Of a stretch of 64,000 nt of DNA, positions 44,614 through 52,821 are shown piece after piece (the first letter of the stretch is position 1; the number at the start of each line of letters is the position of its first letter). The DNA is from Brevibacillus sp. JNUCC-41 (GTDB lineage Bacteria > Bacillota > Bacilli > Bacillales > DSM-1321): positions 1,302,001-1,366,000 of the forward strand of contig NZ_CP062163.1 in assembly GCF_014844095.1 (NCBI RefSeq), written 5' to 3'. Position numbers and translations under genes: made by a program. The notes under the pieces were generated by a model. The model was given only the letters and a program-made list of their open reading frames with translations, had not been told where the DNA came from and made no database searches.

Positions 44614-46087
44614 TCTAACTTTCATGCCTGTTTTATGGCCGCTTTTCACAGGCATCTTTCTCATTTTCTTTGCAAAAAAAATCAAACTCCAAAGAGGGAT
44701 ATCCCTTTTTTCTTCTCTAATAGGAATTGCGATTTCCCTTTATCTAGTGTTTACGGTCCATACTCAAGGGATCTTGACTTTAGGTGTCGGCAGCTGGGAT
44801 GCGCCATTCGGGATCGTGATCGTCGCAGATATGCTTTCTTCGCTGCTCGTACTGACCACGAATATCATTGGATTGGCCATACTGCTTTACTCGTTTTATT
44901 CCATAGGGGAGGAACGTGAAAGACATTATTATTATCCTGTATTTCAATTTTTGCTGATTGGTGTAAACGGTGCCTTCCTTACGGGGGATCTTTTCAATCT
45001 ATTCGTTTTCTTCGAAGTCATGCTGATGGCTTCCTACGTGCTGCTTGTACTGGGAGGGACGAAAATCCAGCTGAGGGAATCATTGAAGTATATCATCGTC
45101 AATGTGCTTTCTTCTTCCTTTTTCGTCATCATGGTGGCGTACCTTTATTCAGTTCTAGGAACATTGAACATGGCGGACATCAGCCAGAAGATAGCGGAAG
45201 TCAACCAGCCTGGAATCGTCTCGGTGATAGCGATTGGCTTTTTGATCGTATTCGGTTTGAAGGGAGCCATTTTCCCGCTCTTCCAATGGCTCCCTGGGTC
45301 CTATTATGCTCCGCCCATTCCCGTGATGGCCCTATTCGGGGCATTGCTGACAAAGGTCGGGATCTATTCCATTTTCAGGACCTATACACTCATGTTTTAT
45401 CATGACCAGGATTTCACCCATACTTTCCTTGCGATACTTGCCATCTTGACCATCATCATCGGTGTCATTGGTGCGATAGCTTATTGGGATGTAAAAAAAA
45501 TAATCATTTACAATATCATCATCGCTGTCGGGGTTATCCTGTTCGGCATCTCCGTCATGAATGAACAGGCTTTATCAGGCTCCATTCTATATATCATTCA
45601 TGACATGCTGATCAAGGCTGCACTCTTCCTGCTGGTTGGCATCATGATCAAAATCAGCGGATCGGATGATTTGCGGGACATGGGCGGCTTGATCAAGCAA
45701 TACCCGGCCGTTGCATGGACCTTCTTCATAGCTGCCATATCATTGGCGGGAATCCCGCCGTTCAGCGGTTTCGCCGGCAAGCTCCTGATTCTTCAGGGAG
45801 CTGCCGAAAAAGGGGACTACTTTGGAATGGCCATTGTCTTACTTTCAAGTTTGATGGTCCTATATTCCGTCATGAAAATATTCATGAATGGCTTTTGGGG
45901 AACTCCGAAAGCTGATTATACCTTAACTAATCAAACGGTTAATAAAATGCTGGTCCCTGCCGTCATTCTTGTGATCATTTCCGTTTTATTCGGAGTAGGG
46001 ATTGAATCGATTTACCCATTCATTTCACAAGCTGTAGATTCATTAATGAATCCCGAAATCTATAACAAAGCGGTTTTAAAGGAGTAG
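44606..46087 (+). CDS. mrpD: Mrp antiporter subunit D (NuoM/N-like)
   Basis: The 493-residue subunit has about 14 membrane segments and is an antiporter-like complex I homologue. FLTGDLFNLFVFFEVMLMAS contains the conserved Glu; FGLKGAIFPLFQWLPGSYYA contains the conserved Lys; IIHDMLIKAALFLLVGIMIK carries the second Lys/His pair. It works with MrpA in ion translocation. Its start lies within the end of mrpC; it ends six bases before mrpE. Confidence 0.97.
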   Translation: MNNLTFMPVLWPLFTGIFLIFFAKKIKLQRGISLFSSLIGIAISLYLVFTVHTQGILTLGVGSWDAPFGIVIVADMLSSLLVLTTNIIGLAILLYSFYSIGEERERHYYYPVFQFLLIGVNGAFLTGDLFNLFVFFEVMLMASYVLLVLGGTKIQLRESLKYIIVNVLSSSFFVIMVAYLYSVLGTLNMADISQKIAEVNQPGIVSVIAIGFLIVFGLKGAIFPLFQWLPGSYYAPPIPVMALFGALLTKVGIYSIFRTYTLMFYHDQDFTHTFLAILAILTIIIGVIGAIAYWDVKKIIIYNIIIAVGVILFGISVMNEQALSGSILYIIHDMLIKAALFLLVGIMIKISGSDDLRDMGGLIKQYPAVAWTFFIAAISLAGIPPFSGFAGKLLILQGAAEKGDYFGMAIVLLSSLMVLYSVMKIFMNGFWGTPKADYTLTNQTVNKMLVPAVILVIISVLFGVGIESIYPFISQAVDSLMNPEIYNKAVLKE

Positions 46088-46093
46088 TGCCTG

Positions 46094-46570
46094 ATGTCAT
46101 TCCAAATTTTATTGAATGTGTTCCTTGCGGTTATCTGGATGTTTTTGAAAAATGAGTTTAACGGGAGCACTTTTATCATCGGATATATATTGGGGCTCGG
46201 CATCATGTTCGTCTTCCGTCATTTTTTCAATGAACGTTTTTATTTGAAAAGGGTGAATGCCGTCGTTCTATTGCTCCTCATATTCGCAAGGGAACTCATA
46301 CTTTCCAACATTAGCGTCCTGAAGGCCGTGCTTAAACCGAGCCTGGATATGAGACCTGGCATATTCGCATTTGAAACCGTGCTGACCAAGGATTGGGAAA
46401 TTACGATACTATCGAATTTAATTACACTTACACCAGGAACACTTGTCGTTGAGGTATCGGAAGATAATCGGATTCTTTATATCCACGCGATGGATATTGC
46501 CGACAAAGATGAGGCTGTGGACAGCATTAAGAATACATTTGAAAAAGCGATTATGGAGGTGGGCAAATAA
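46094..46570 (+). CDS. mrpE: Mrp antiporter subunit E
   Basis: The 158-residue subunit has membrane helices at the N-terminus (ILLNVFLAVIWMFLKNEF, FIIGYILGLGIMFVFRHFF). A cytoplasmic domain follows with the MnhE signature LSNLITLTPGTLVVEVSEDN and LYIHAMDI. AAAGGAG precedes the start near 46080. It overlaps mrpF by one base. Needed for full activity of the complex. Confidence 0.97.
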   Translation: MSFQILLNVFLAVIWMFLKNEFNGSTFIIGYILGLGIMFVFRHFFNERFYLKRVNAVVLLLLIFARELILSNISVLKAVLKPSLDMRPGIFAFETVLTKDWEITILSNLITLTPGTLVVEVSEDNRILYIHAMDIADKDEAVDSIKNTFEKAIMEVGK

Positions 46571-46854
46571 TGTTCGATCTAATGCTTAAAATCGCGTTGC
46601 TAGGTGTTTCGCTTTCCATGATTGGATTCTTATACCGTTTAATCAAAGGGCCTTCCGTACCGGATCGGGTCATCGCACTCGATGCAATGGGAATCAATCT
46701 TATCGCGATCGTTGCACTTGCCTCCATTGTCATGGATACAAGCGCATATCTGGAAGCCATTCTACTGCTCGGGATCCTATCATTCATCGGAACGGTCGCT
46801 TTCGCCAAATTCCTTGAGAAAGGGGAGATAATCGAAGATGACCGCAATCGTTGA
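46570..46854 (+). CDS. mrpF: Mrp antiporter subunit F
   Basis: The 94-residue protein has three helices and the MnhF features LIKGPSVPDRVIALDAMGIN and YLEAILLLGILSFIGTVAFA. B. subtilis MrpF has also been linked to bile salt (cholate) efflux. It overlaps mrpG by 17 bases. Confidence 0.97.
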   Translation: MFDLMLKIALLGVSLSMIGFLYRLIKGPSVPDRVIALDAMGINLIAIVALASIVMDTSAYLEAILLLGILSFIGTVAFAKFLEKGEIIEDDRNR

Positions 46855-47176
46855 AATCCTATCGGCCCTATTCCTATTGATGGGAGTCTTTCTCTTTTTA
46901 GTCTCGGCTTTCGGCATCATCCGGCTGCCCGACGTCTATACCAGAAATCACGCTGCCTCAAAGAGCTCGACACTTGGAATCATGTTCATCCTGATCGGCA
47001 CCTTGTTATATTTTTACTATGAACATGGCCATTTCGATTTCCGGGTCGTGCTAGCAATCATCTTTATCTTCATGACCAGTCCTGTTGCCGGACATTTAAT
47101 CATGCGCTCGGCTTATCATACTGGCATAAAAATGTGGGATCGGAGTATCCAGGATGATTTAAAGAAAACCCGGTGA
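46838..47176 (+). CDS. mrpG: Mrp antiporter subunit G
   Basis: The 112-residue last subunit has three helices. FLVSAFGIIRLPDVYTRNHA, SSTLGIMFILIGTLLYF and FIFMTSPVAGHLIMRSAYHT are the MnhG signature stretches. It closes a complete mrpABCDEFG operon and is followed by a strong hairpin terminator. Confidence 0.97.
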   Translation: MTAIVEILSALFLLMGVFLFLVSAFGIIRLPDVYTRNHAASKSSTLGIMFILIGTLLYFYYEHGHFDFRVVLAIIFIFMTSPVAGHLIMRSAYHTGIKMWDRSIQDDLKKTR

Positions 47177-47187
47177 TCCCTGCCATG

Positions 47188-47223
47188 AAAAAGAGCTGCC
47201 CTGATTACAGGAGCAGCTCTTTT
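47188..47223. terminator. Terminator of the mrp operon
   Basis: AAAAGAGCTGC and GCAGCTCTTTT form a perfect stem with a 14-base loop, 12 bases after the mrpG stop; it also faces the convergent MOSC gene. Confidence 0.88.
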
Positions 47224-47228
47224 CTGTT

Positions 47229-47948
47229 TCAATCCTTTAAAAATACTTGGTCGCCCACTCTGATTTCACCTGTTTTGATGACTGAGGCATATACGCCAAA
47301 ATGATTGTTCCTTTCCTTGACGACAGTTTTCAGGAGACTTGGATCTCTATGGGAATCGCTTGGATCGACCGTTATGATCATACAACGCTCACAATGCCTT
47401 TTGATCTCCAATTCCACTTCATTTCCGATTAGAATCCTTTTTCCGAACCATTGCTCTTCTAAAAAGGGCGTTTTGTTCACTAAAGATAGCACCAAATTTT
47501 GCCTGAATCTCCTGCCATCCAGTTCTTTTCCCCAAAGCTTTGTCAATTCGCCAATCGAGGCATCACTGACAAGCAGGATGTTTTCTTCTTCAATCGCACC
47601 TAACGGAATATGTGCAGGATGATAAACAACTGGTGCTGCCTCTTGTTTCAACAACCGCTCCATTTCCTCCTGAAAGGCTTCCTCTCCCCATGTCAGCACC
47701 TGTCCTGTTGGGGTCTTCACCTTGATTTCCGGATATTGGTCAACGGTTTCCTCACCAGAAAAAGCAGCTTGATAACGGACCATTTCCGGGACTTGGGTTA
47801 TCGTCAGGAATTTCCCATTTTTGCCTTTAAAGGCATGGCTGCGATCTCCATATAATCCATAATCCATCACCCTTGTTTTCTGTACCTGTTCACCAGTAAA
47901 TGATTTTACAGGATGACGGGTGATTTCTTGTATATGACCAACCAGCAT
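47229..47948 (-). CDS. MOSC domain protein
   Basis: The ATG at 47948 follows GAAGAGGTG; a 21-codon upstream extension is unsupported. The ~239-residue protein has an N-terminal beta-barrel part (VGHIQEITRHPVKSFTGEQV, YGLYGDRSHAFKGKNGKF) and the MOSC core (about residues 90-235). That core contains the conserved cysteine in LEIKRHCERCMIITVDPSD and FGVYASVIKTGEIRVGD. MOSC proteins bind molybdenum cofactor or sulfur carriers; members relate to molybdenum cofactor sulfurases and YiiM-like N-hydroxylated compound reductases. No molybdenum genes lie nearby. Confidence 0.9.
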   Translation of the reverse strand: MLVGHIQEITRHPVKSFTGEQVQKTRVMDYGLYGDRSHAFKGKNGKFLTITQVPEMVRYQAAFSGEETVDQYPEIKVKTPTGQVLTWGEEAFQEEMERLLKQEAAPVVYHPAHIPLGAIEEENILLVSDASIGELTKLWGKELDGRRFRQNLVLSLVNKTPFLEEQWFGKRILIGNEVELEIKRHCERCMIITVDPSDSHRDPSLLKTVVKERNNHFGVYASVIKTGEIRVGDQVFLKD

Positions 47949-48042
47949 AAAAACACCTCTTCTCATACAATAATCTGCTGCCATATTATACTTAAACCGG
48001 ATACTAATCATTGCGCCACTTTATTGCGATTGTTCTATTGAT

Positions 48043-48441
48043 TCATTTTGGTTTTGGTAAGTCGATAACGGCCAATGTACAGCGTGAAACGCAGATAAGA
48101 TGACTCTCCTCATCACGGATTTTCACGTCCCACACCATCGTCGTCTTCCCGCGATGGAGGATGTTCCCTTCTGCGGTAACAAAACCGGAACGGACGCCCC
48201 TTACATGATTGGCATTGATTTCAAGGCCGACGACAGCCTGTTTTGTACGATCCACCAGCTGCATGCCGCCAAAACTTGCAACAGATTCAGCAAGGGCAAC
48301 GGACGCTCCCCCGTGCAATAAACCATACGGCTGCCTAGTTCGTTCATCTACAGGCATCTTCGCAATGACTTTCCCATCACCGACTTCTTTCATTTCTATC
48401 CCAAGCGTGCCGATCAATGACTGTTCAATATTTCTTTCCAT
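48043..48441 (-). CDS. yuxO: Hotdog-fold acyl-CoA thioesterase (YuxO, PaaI/MenI-like)
   Basis: The 132-residue protein is a PaaI/4HBT-II hotdog thioesterase: QPYGLLHGGASVALAESVAS holds the catalytic Glu and HGG motif, followed by VVGLEINANHVRGVRSGFVT. B. subtilis YuxO is assigned to hydrolysis of 1,4-dihydroxy-2-naphthoyl-CoA in menaquinone synthesis. There yuxO follows comA; here no com gene is present and yuxO lies next to a MOSC gene with about 95 bases between them. Confidence 0.92.
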   Translation of the reverse strand: MERNIEQSLIGTLGIEMKEVGDGKVIAKMPVDERTRQPYGLLHGGASVALAESVASFGGMQLVDRTKQAVVGLEINANHVRGVRSGFVTAEGNILHRGKTTMVWDVKIRDEESHLICVSRCTLAVIDLPKPK

Positions 48442-48498
48442 CCCATTACCCCCAACTTTTTTCTGTAAATAAATGAATCACTATTCATATCAGTATAC

Positions 48499-48533
48499 AA
48501 AAAAAGGATGACCCAAGTCTATCAAGTCATCCC
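48499..48533 (-). terminator. Terminator of the ribA-ribD operon
   Basis: GGATGAC and GTCATCC form a stem; on the minus strand TTTTTTTG follows, just after the HAD gene stop at 48552. Confidence 0.82.
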
Positions 48534-48551
48534 TCAATAATGTGAATTGTA

Positions 48552-49115
48552 TTATTTGGAGAGGATTTCTTTTAATTCAAACCAGCTTGTCAGTCTTGGA
48601 ATATCCAATTCCCTGTTATAGGAATTATCTATTGCATACACTTTCGTTGGAATATCCAATAAAGTTTCCAGCACTGCCGGTTTATCATCAAAATAATAAT
48701 CCAGTTCCAATTTGCGGATCGTTTCAATTTTTTCATGATCCTTCATACCGCAGTAAAAATGGTCATCCTTAACCGGAAAGCCGTTTTCAATCAGCCATTT
48801 TTTCGTCCGTTCACCATGCTCCGCTTTCCTGGCTGTGATGTAATAGACTTCATGACCATCGCGTTCAAGCTCCTGCAGCGTTTCCACTGCGCCCTCGAAG
48901 GCTGGACAGGATGAATAATAAACTTCCTCGGCAAGGCTGTTCCACATCTTGCCCCCAGCCTCTTTATCAAGCCCGAAAGCTTCATGGATCTCCAACGTCT
49001 TTAAAGCTCTGAATTTCGATATCTCTATATTCGTATTAAGCTTTTCATTATAAAGATGGAACGCAAACTCCCTCAAGTTAATAAGGGTATCGTCAATATC
49101 AAAACCAAATTTCAT
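48552..49115 (-). CDS. HAD superfamily 5'-nucleotidase-like phosphatase
   Basis: The start chosen is the ATG at 49115 behind GGGAGTGAAGG. The ~187-residue protein has the HAD motifs: FGFDIDDTLINLREF (motif I DxDxT), YYITARKAEHGERTKKWL (motif II) and LDYYFDDKPAVLETLL (motif III/IV acidic pair), with a small helical cap. It resembles the deoxyribonucleotidase/YqfW type. As last gene of the ribA-ribD-monooxygenase operon it could dephosphorylate the RibD product, a step other HAD phosphatases perform in riboflavin synthesis. That role is inferred from context only. Confidence 0.87.
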   Translation of the reverse strand: MKFGFDIDDTLINLREFAFHLYNEKLNTNIEISKFRALKTLEIHEAFGLDKEAGGKMWNSLAEEVYYSSCPAFEGAVETLQELERDGHEVYYITARKAEHGERTKKWLIENGFPVKDDHFYCGMKDHEKIETIRKLELDYYFDDKPAVLETLLDIPTKVYAIDNSYNRELDIPRLTSWFELKEILSK

Positions 49116-49130
49116 ATCCTTCACTCCCAT

Positions 49131-50228
49131 TCAAACATAAGCGGCGGCAAACTGTGATGCGAAGGAAATTTCCTTGTCCACCTGAATGGCCTGTAATCTA
49201 TCAATTTCGGCTTTTCTTTTTGGCTCAGCCATTTTAAGCCCAAGGAAACCAGCATCCCCCTTCAGGATGCATCCAGAAATAAGCTCGGCTAATATATCTG
49301 CATCCTTCATGGCACAATTGAGTCCGAATGCACCTGTAGGCGTCATCGTATGGGCTGCATCACCTAATAAAGCAACGCCATCCTTTGTCCATGTTTCACA
49401 ATAGCTACTGTAAACATCCAATAAAATGAAGTCATGCCAAGAGCGGATATTTTCACCCACAACCTTTTTTAATTCAGGAAAGGCAAAAAGCAAATCTTCG
49501 ATGAACGGATCAAAATGCTGTTTTCGCAAATGCGGAAACGAACCATGTTCTATATTCCAGCCAATTTGGATGAAACCTCCAGCCTGAGTGAAGAGGGCAA
49601 CCTGTGAGCCATTGACCAATGCCATCTTGATCGAAGGCTTCCATCCCTCGGGGGCTGGAATTTTTGCCCACAGTAAATCATAACCATGATTTTTTATCAC
49701 GACTGGAATCCCCGCTTTTTTTCGAACGATGGAAAATCTGCCGTCCGCCCCGATTATCAATGAACTTTGCACTTCCAGGTCATTTCCGCCATTTCGGGCC
49801 TTGACACCCGTAAAACGGCCCATTTCATCCTGTATCAAGTCCGTAACCCTCGTATTCATCATCAATTGAAAAGAGTCCAGCTTTTCGGCTTCATTCAATA
49901 TAGCTGTAAGCAGATGATTTTGAGGGACATGTATCCCAACATGATCGACAGGCCATTCAGGGAAAATCCTTTTGAATATTTGGCCGTCATTCCAATATTC
50001 AATTTGTTCCATCCTAAGCAAGCCCAGTCTTTCCACACTCTGGAATAAACCATGTTTTTTAAGAATGCCCTCTCCTTCATCGTTCAAGAACTCGCCCCTG
50101 AACTCCCTTGAAACCTCAGAATGCCTCTCAAGCAATACGACTGAAATGTCCTGCTTGGCCAATAGGTAGGCCAGCAGGGCTCCTCCAGGTCCTGATCCTA
50201 CTATGCATACATCTGATTTAACCAACAT
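49131..50228 (-). CDS. FAD-dependent monooxygenase (PHBH/UbiH type)
   Basis: The 365-residue flavoprotein starts with the dinucleotide-binding loop VCIVGSGPGGALLAYLLAKQ and ends its FAD site with VALLGDAAHTMTPTGAFGLN. The middle carries SSLIIGADGRFSIVRKKAG, the DG motif of aromatic hydroxylases. It has no second NADPH domain, as expected for class A monooxygenases. It should hydroxylate an aromatic or heteroaromatic substrate. It sits 17 bases after ribD and its stop is directly followed by the HAD gene, so all are co-expressed. A pyrimidine or pteridine-like substrate is an inference. Confidence 0.88.
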   Translation of the reverse strand: MLVKSDVCIVGSGPGGALLAYLLAKQDISVVLLERHSEVSREFRGEFLNDEGEGILKKHGLFQSVERLGLLRMEQIEYWNDGQIFKRIFPEWPVDHVGIHVPQNHLLTAILNEAEKLDSFQLMMNTRVTDLIQDEMGRFTGVKARNGGNDLEVQSSLIIGADGRFSIVRKKAGIPVVIKNHGYDLLWAKIPAPEGWKPSIKMALVNGSQVALFTQAGGFIQIGWNIEHGSFPHLRKQHFDPFIEDLLFAFPELKKVVGENIRSWHDFILLDVYSSYCETWTKDGVALLGDAAHTMTPTGAFGLNCAMKDADILAELISGCILKGDAGFLGLKMAEPKRKAEIDRLQAIQVDKEISFASQFAAAYV

Positions 50229-50245
50229 GCCTCTTCACCTGTTGT

Positions 50246-51346
50246 CTATTTTAATTTAGGATAAGCCGTGATGCGTATGTCCTCGCCAAACGTTTCCACG
50301 CCAGAGAAGGAAACATCCATCGCTTCATCCATCGTATCCACATTCATTCCAGTAAACGGTGTTAATGAGTTTCTTCCGCCCAATAGTTTAGGGGCTATAT
50401 AAATCAAGTATTTATCGATGAGCCCTTCCCTAAGGAAAGAGGCATTCACTTCGCTTCCGCCTTCCAGCAAAACATCCGTAATCCCCTTTTTATACAGCTC
50501 TTCCATCAAAGCCCTTAGATTCAGTCCCGTCTCGTTTTTGGGGATGAAAATGAATTCGATCCCTTTTTCACGTAAAAGGTCCATTTTATCCGCAGGTGCT
50601 TTTTCCTGTGTTACGATCAAGGTTTTTGCATCTGATACTTGTACAACATTGGCATCCAAGGGAACCCGTAATTCACTGTCTAAAATGATCCGGATCGGAT
50701 TTTTCCCTCCGCCTTCCGGAAGTCTGGTCGTCAGTGATGGATCATCGGCCAATACTGTCCCGATACCAACAAGAATGGCATCCACCTCATCACGCAGCAA
50801 ATGAACGGAATGACGTGATTCTTCCCCTGTTATCCATTTTGAATGGCCTGTATGGGTTGCAAGTTTTCCATCGAGCGTCATCGCATACTTCGATATGACA
50901 AATGGCCGATTCGTCAGCATATTGTGAATGAAACGCTCATTCAGCCTTTGAGCTTCCTTTTCCAGGATGCCAACTTCCACTTCAATGCCCGCTTCCTTTA
51001 TGATCGATATCCCTCTGCCGGCCACTTCCGGATTCGGATCTTGAGTAGCCACTACAACTCTCCGGACACCTGATTCTTTCACCAAGTTTGCACAAGGAGG
51101 GGTCTTTCCATAATGTGAACAAGGCTCAAGAGTCACATAAAGCGTTGCACCTTCTGCATACTCACCCGCCATTTTGAAAGCATGCACTTCCGCATGCGGT
51201 TCACCCGCTTTACGGTGGATCCCTGTCCCGGCTATCACGCCGTCTTTGACTATGACTGCACCGACCACTGGATTCGGATTCGTCTTTCCTTTTGCACTGG
51301 CTGCCAAATCTAGTGCCAGCTTCATGTAATATTGATCATCATTCAT
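50246..51346 (-). CDS. ribD: RibD: diaminohydroxyphosphoribosylaminopyrimidine deaminase / 5-amino-6-(5-phosphoribosylamino)uracil reductase
   Basis: The ATG at 51346 follows AAGGAG at nine bases. The ~366-residue bifunctional enzyme has an N-terminal cytidine-deaminase-like domain (residues ~1-140) with zinc ligands in EPHAEVHAFKMAG and LEPCSHYGKTPPCANLVKES. A C-terminal reductase domain (about 145-360) follows with ISKYAMTLDGKLATHTGHSK and ILVGIGTVLADDPSLTTRLP, and VLLEGGSEVNASFLREGLID. It performs the second and third steps from the GTP cyclohydrolase II product toward riboflavin. It lies 13 bases after ribA, apart from ribB, ribE and ribH. Confidence 0.94.
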   Translation of the reverse strand: MNDDQYYMKLALDLAASAKGKTNPNPVVGAVIVKDGVIAGTGIHRKAGEPHAEVHAFKMAGEYAEGATLYVTLEPCSHYGKTPPCANLVKESGVRRVVVATQDPNPEVAGRGISIIKEAGIEVEVGILEKEAQRLNERFIHNMLTNRPFVISKYAMTLDGKLATHTGHSKWITGEESRHSVHLLRDEVDAILVGIGTVLADDPSLTTRLPEGGGKNPIRIILDSELRVPLDANVVQVSDAKTLIVTQEKAPADKMDLLREKGIEFIFIPKNETGLNLRALMEELYKKGITDVLLEGGSEVNASFLREGLIDKYLIYIAPKLLGGRNSLTPFTGMNVDTMDEAMDVSFSGVETFGEDIRITAYPKLK

Positions 51347-51359
51347 ACTATAGCTCTCC

Positions 51360-52109
51360 TTATACAATCAAAGTTGGCTTCTTTTGGGGAATATGTCCAG
51401 ACTTCTTAACTTTTGTATCCAGATAGAAACTATTATCTTCCGTCAAACCGCCCCAAAGCGGAATATGGTCCTTTGCCGCAAGTCCATGCTTCATGAGGGC
51501 GTCCAGCTTTTTGGGGTTGTTCGTGATTAAAGTCACCGGATTCTCGCGCAGTTCACTCAACACTCGAATGGCTCCCTCGTAAGATCGCGTATCATCTTCG
51601 AATCCTAAAGCCTCATTCGCCTCTACCGTGTCATAACCCTCCTGCTGAAGCAAATAGGCAAGTGATTTGGAAAACAGGCCGATCCCTCTTCCTTCATGGT
51701 CTGCAAGGTAAAAGATGGCCCCGCACCCATGTTCGGCTATCATTTTCATTGATTGGTGGAGCTGGTAGCCGCAATCACAGCGTTTACTGCCGAAGATATC
51801 ACCCGTGTGACAGATGCTATGCATCCGGACAAGTGCATCCCCCGAATTTTTAAAATCTCCATACACCAATACGGAGGATTGCTGTCCAAAAGCGAGGTTG
51901 GCTTCCGAAAGCGAATCAAGCACCGCTTCCTTGTCATTATCCGCGCCGTCAAGCTGAAGCCATGTATACCACTGGAAAACCGTTGAGAAATCTCCTTGTT
52001 CAACAGGCAGGTTCACAGGTCCCACAAGGCATATATCAGCTTTTCCCGGGGTTTTGATGATATTCATTTTATCTATTAAAAGGTTTTTTGTTTCCTCGGT
52101 TATTTTCAT
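51360..52109 (-). CDS. ribA: GTP cyclohydrolase II (stand-alone RibA)
   Basis: The 249-residue protein is a single-domain GTP cyclohydrolase II without the DHBP synthase domain that is fused to it in most Bacillus riboflavin operons. Zinc cysteines are in SICHTGDIFGSKRCDCGYQL. Counterparts of the E. coli catalytic Tyr105, Asp126 and Arg128 are visible in LAYLLQQEGYDTVEANEALG and FEDDTRSYEG; the GTP-binding DHEGRGIGL and ITNNPKKLDAL are intact. It opens GTP to 2,5-diamino-6-ribosylamino-4-pyrimidinone phosphate. An N-terminal extension of about 70 residues precedes the core. It heads a four-gene operon behind a near-consensus promoter. Confidence 0.93.
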   Translation of the reverse strand: MKITEETKNLLIDKMNIIKTPGKADICLVGPVNLPVEQGDFSTVFQWYTWLQLDGADNDKEAVLDSLSEANLAFGQQSSVLVYGDFKNSGDALVRMHSICHTGDIFGSKRCDCGYQLHQSMKMIAEHGCGAIFYLADHEGRGIGLFSKSLAYLLQQEGYDTVEANEALGFEDDTRSYEGAIRVLSELRENPVTLITNNPKKLDALMKHGLAAKDHIPLWGGLTEDNSFYLDTKVKKSGHIPQKKPTLIV

Positions 52110-52133
52110 GTTAACATCACCTATTTTATAATT

Positions 52134-52195
52134 TATAGTGTGCCTTCTCCTTACTTTAGGTAAGTAAGTATATTACTATACACTATACCTGTCAA
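52134..52195 (-). promoter_or_regulatory. Strong promoter with palindromic operator candidates before ribA
   Basis: On the minus strand TTGACA (52195-52190), 17 bases, TATACT (52172-52167). CTTAC/GTAAG palindrome at 52150-52164 covers the expected transcription start. A second inverted pair, TATAGTGT (52134-52141) and ACACTATA (52180-52187), flanks the core. No FMN riboswitch fits in the ~50-base leader. Confidence 0.7.
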
Positions 52196-52364
52196 TGAAG
52201 CAGTTTACAAATAATAGTGTGTCTTTGATCATAATTTTCGGGAAGTTTATTTGCAGGAGAAAGGTCTTTCACAAACCGCAATCATATCGGCTGGCCTATA
52301 TACATATTTTAACGTATAACGAAAACGTGTCTATAGACAGACTTAAGGAAAGGACGGAAACCTT

Positions 52365-52760
52365 TTGGAGGATTTCCCTTATTTTTTATATGACCCCATC
52401 CTATTTCCGCCTCACGCCAGGGCAATGAATCTGAATCGGGAACGGGAAGGAACATTGCGTCCCTACTCGGCAACCAATCCGGATCTGCTGGTTAAATCGG
52501 CAAAGACCTCGCAATTTTTAATGCTTGATGTAAAAAAAGTCATGGATACTTTAGCCACATCCAAGCCTTTCTCGAACCGGTTGATGACCGCAGCCCAAGC
52601 ATCGCAAAAGAGTGTCGTGATCGATATGATCCGAAAGATAGGAATTAATAACGAGCCTGATATCACGTATAACCCCGATGGGATCCGTTTTGATTTTTAT
52701 CCTAAAGCGGGGGAAGAAAATTGTCATATCATCGTCAGTTTGAAATGGAGGGATGTATAA
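52365..52760 (+). CDS. Conserved hypothetical protein, YuzC-like
   Basis: The start is the TTG at 52365 behind AAAGGA. The 131-residue protein has a Pro-rich variable N-terminus and a conserved-looking core: NPDLLVKSAKTSQFLML, KPFSNRLMTAAQASQKSVVI and ITYNPDGIRFDFYPKAG, ending in IIVSLKWRDV. From memory this resembles B. subtilis YuzC, which lies in the same chromosomal neighbourhood; I could not verify it by alignment. Function unknown. It converges on the leucyl aminopeptidase gene. Confidence 0.7.
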   Translation: MEDFPYFLYDPILFPPHARAMNLNREREGTLRPYSATNPDLLVKSAKTSQFLMLDVKKVMDTLATSKPFSNRLMTAAQASQKSVVIDMIRKIGINNEPDITYNPDGIRFDFYPKAGEENCHIIVSLKWRDV

Positions 52761-52781
52761 CGTCCACCACCCTCTTTTGGT

Positions 52782-52811
52782 AAAAAAACCGAAGCCTATT
52801 TTCGGCTTCGG
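52782..52811 (-). terminator. Terminator of the leucyl aminopeptidase gene
   Basis: CCGAAGCC and GGCTTCGG form a perfect stem with a 7-base loop; on the minus strand a run of Ts follows. Confidence 0.82.
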
Positions 52812-52821
52812 ATATTTGGGT

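Noticed and set aside
52110..52166. FMN riboswitch before ribA
   Set aside because: Only about 50 bases separate the predicted transcription start from the start codon and no conserved RFN segments are present.
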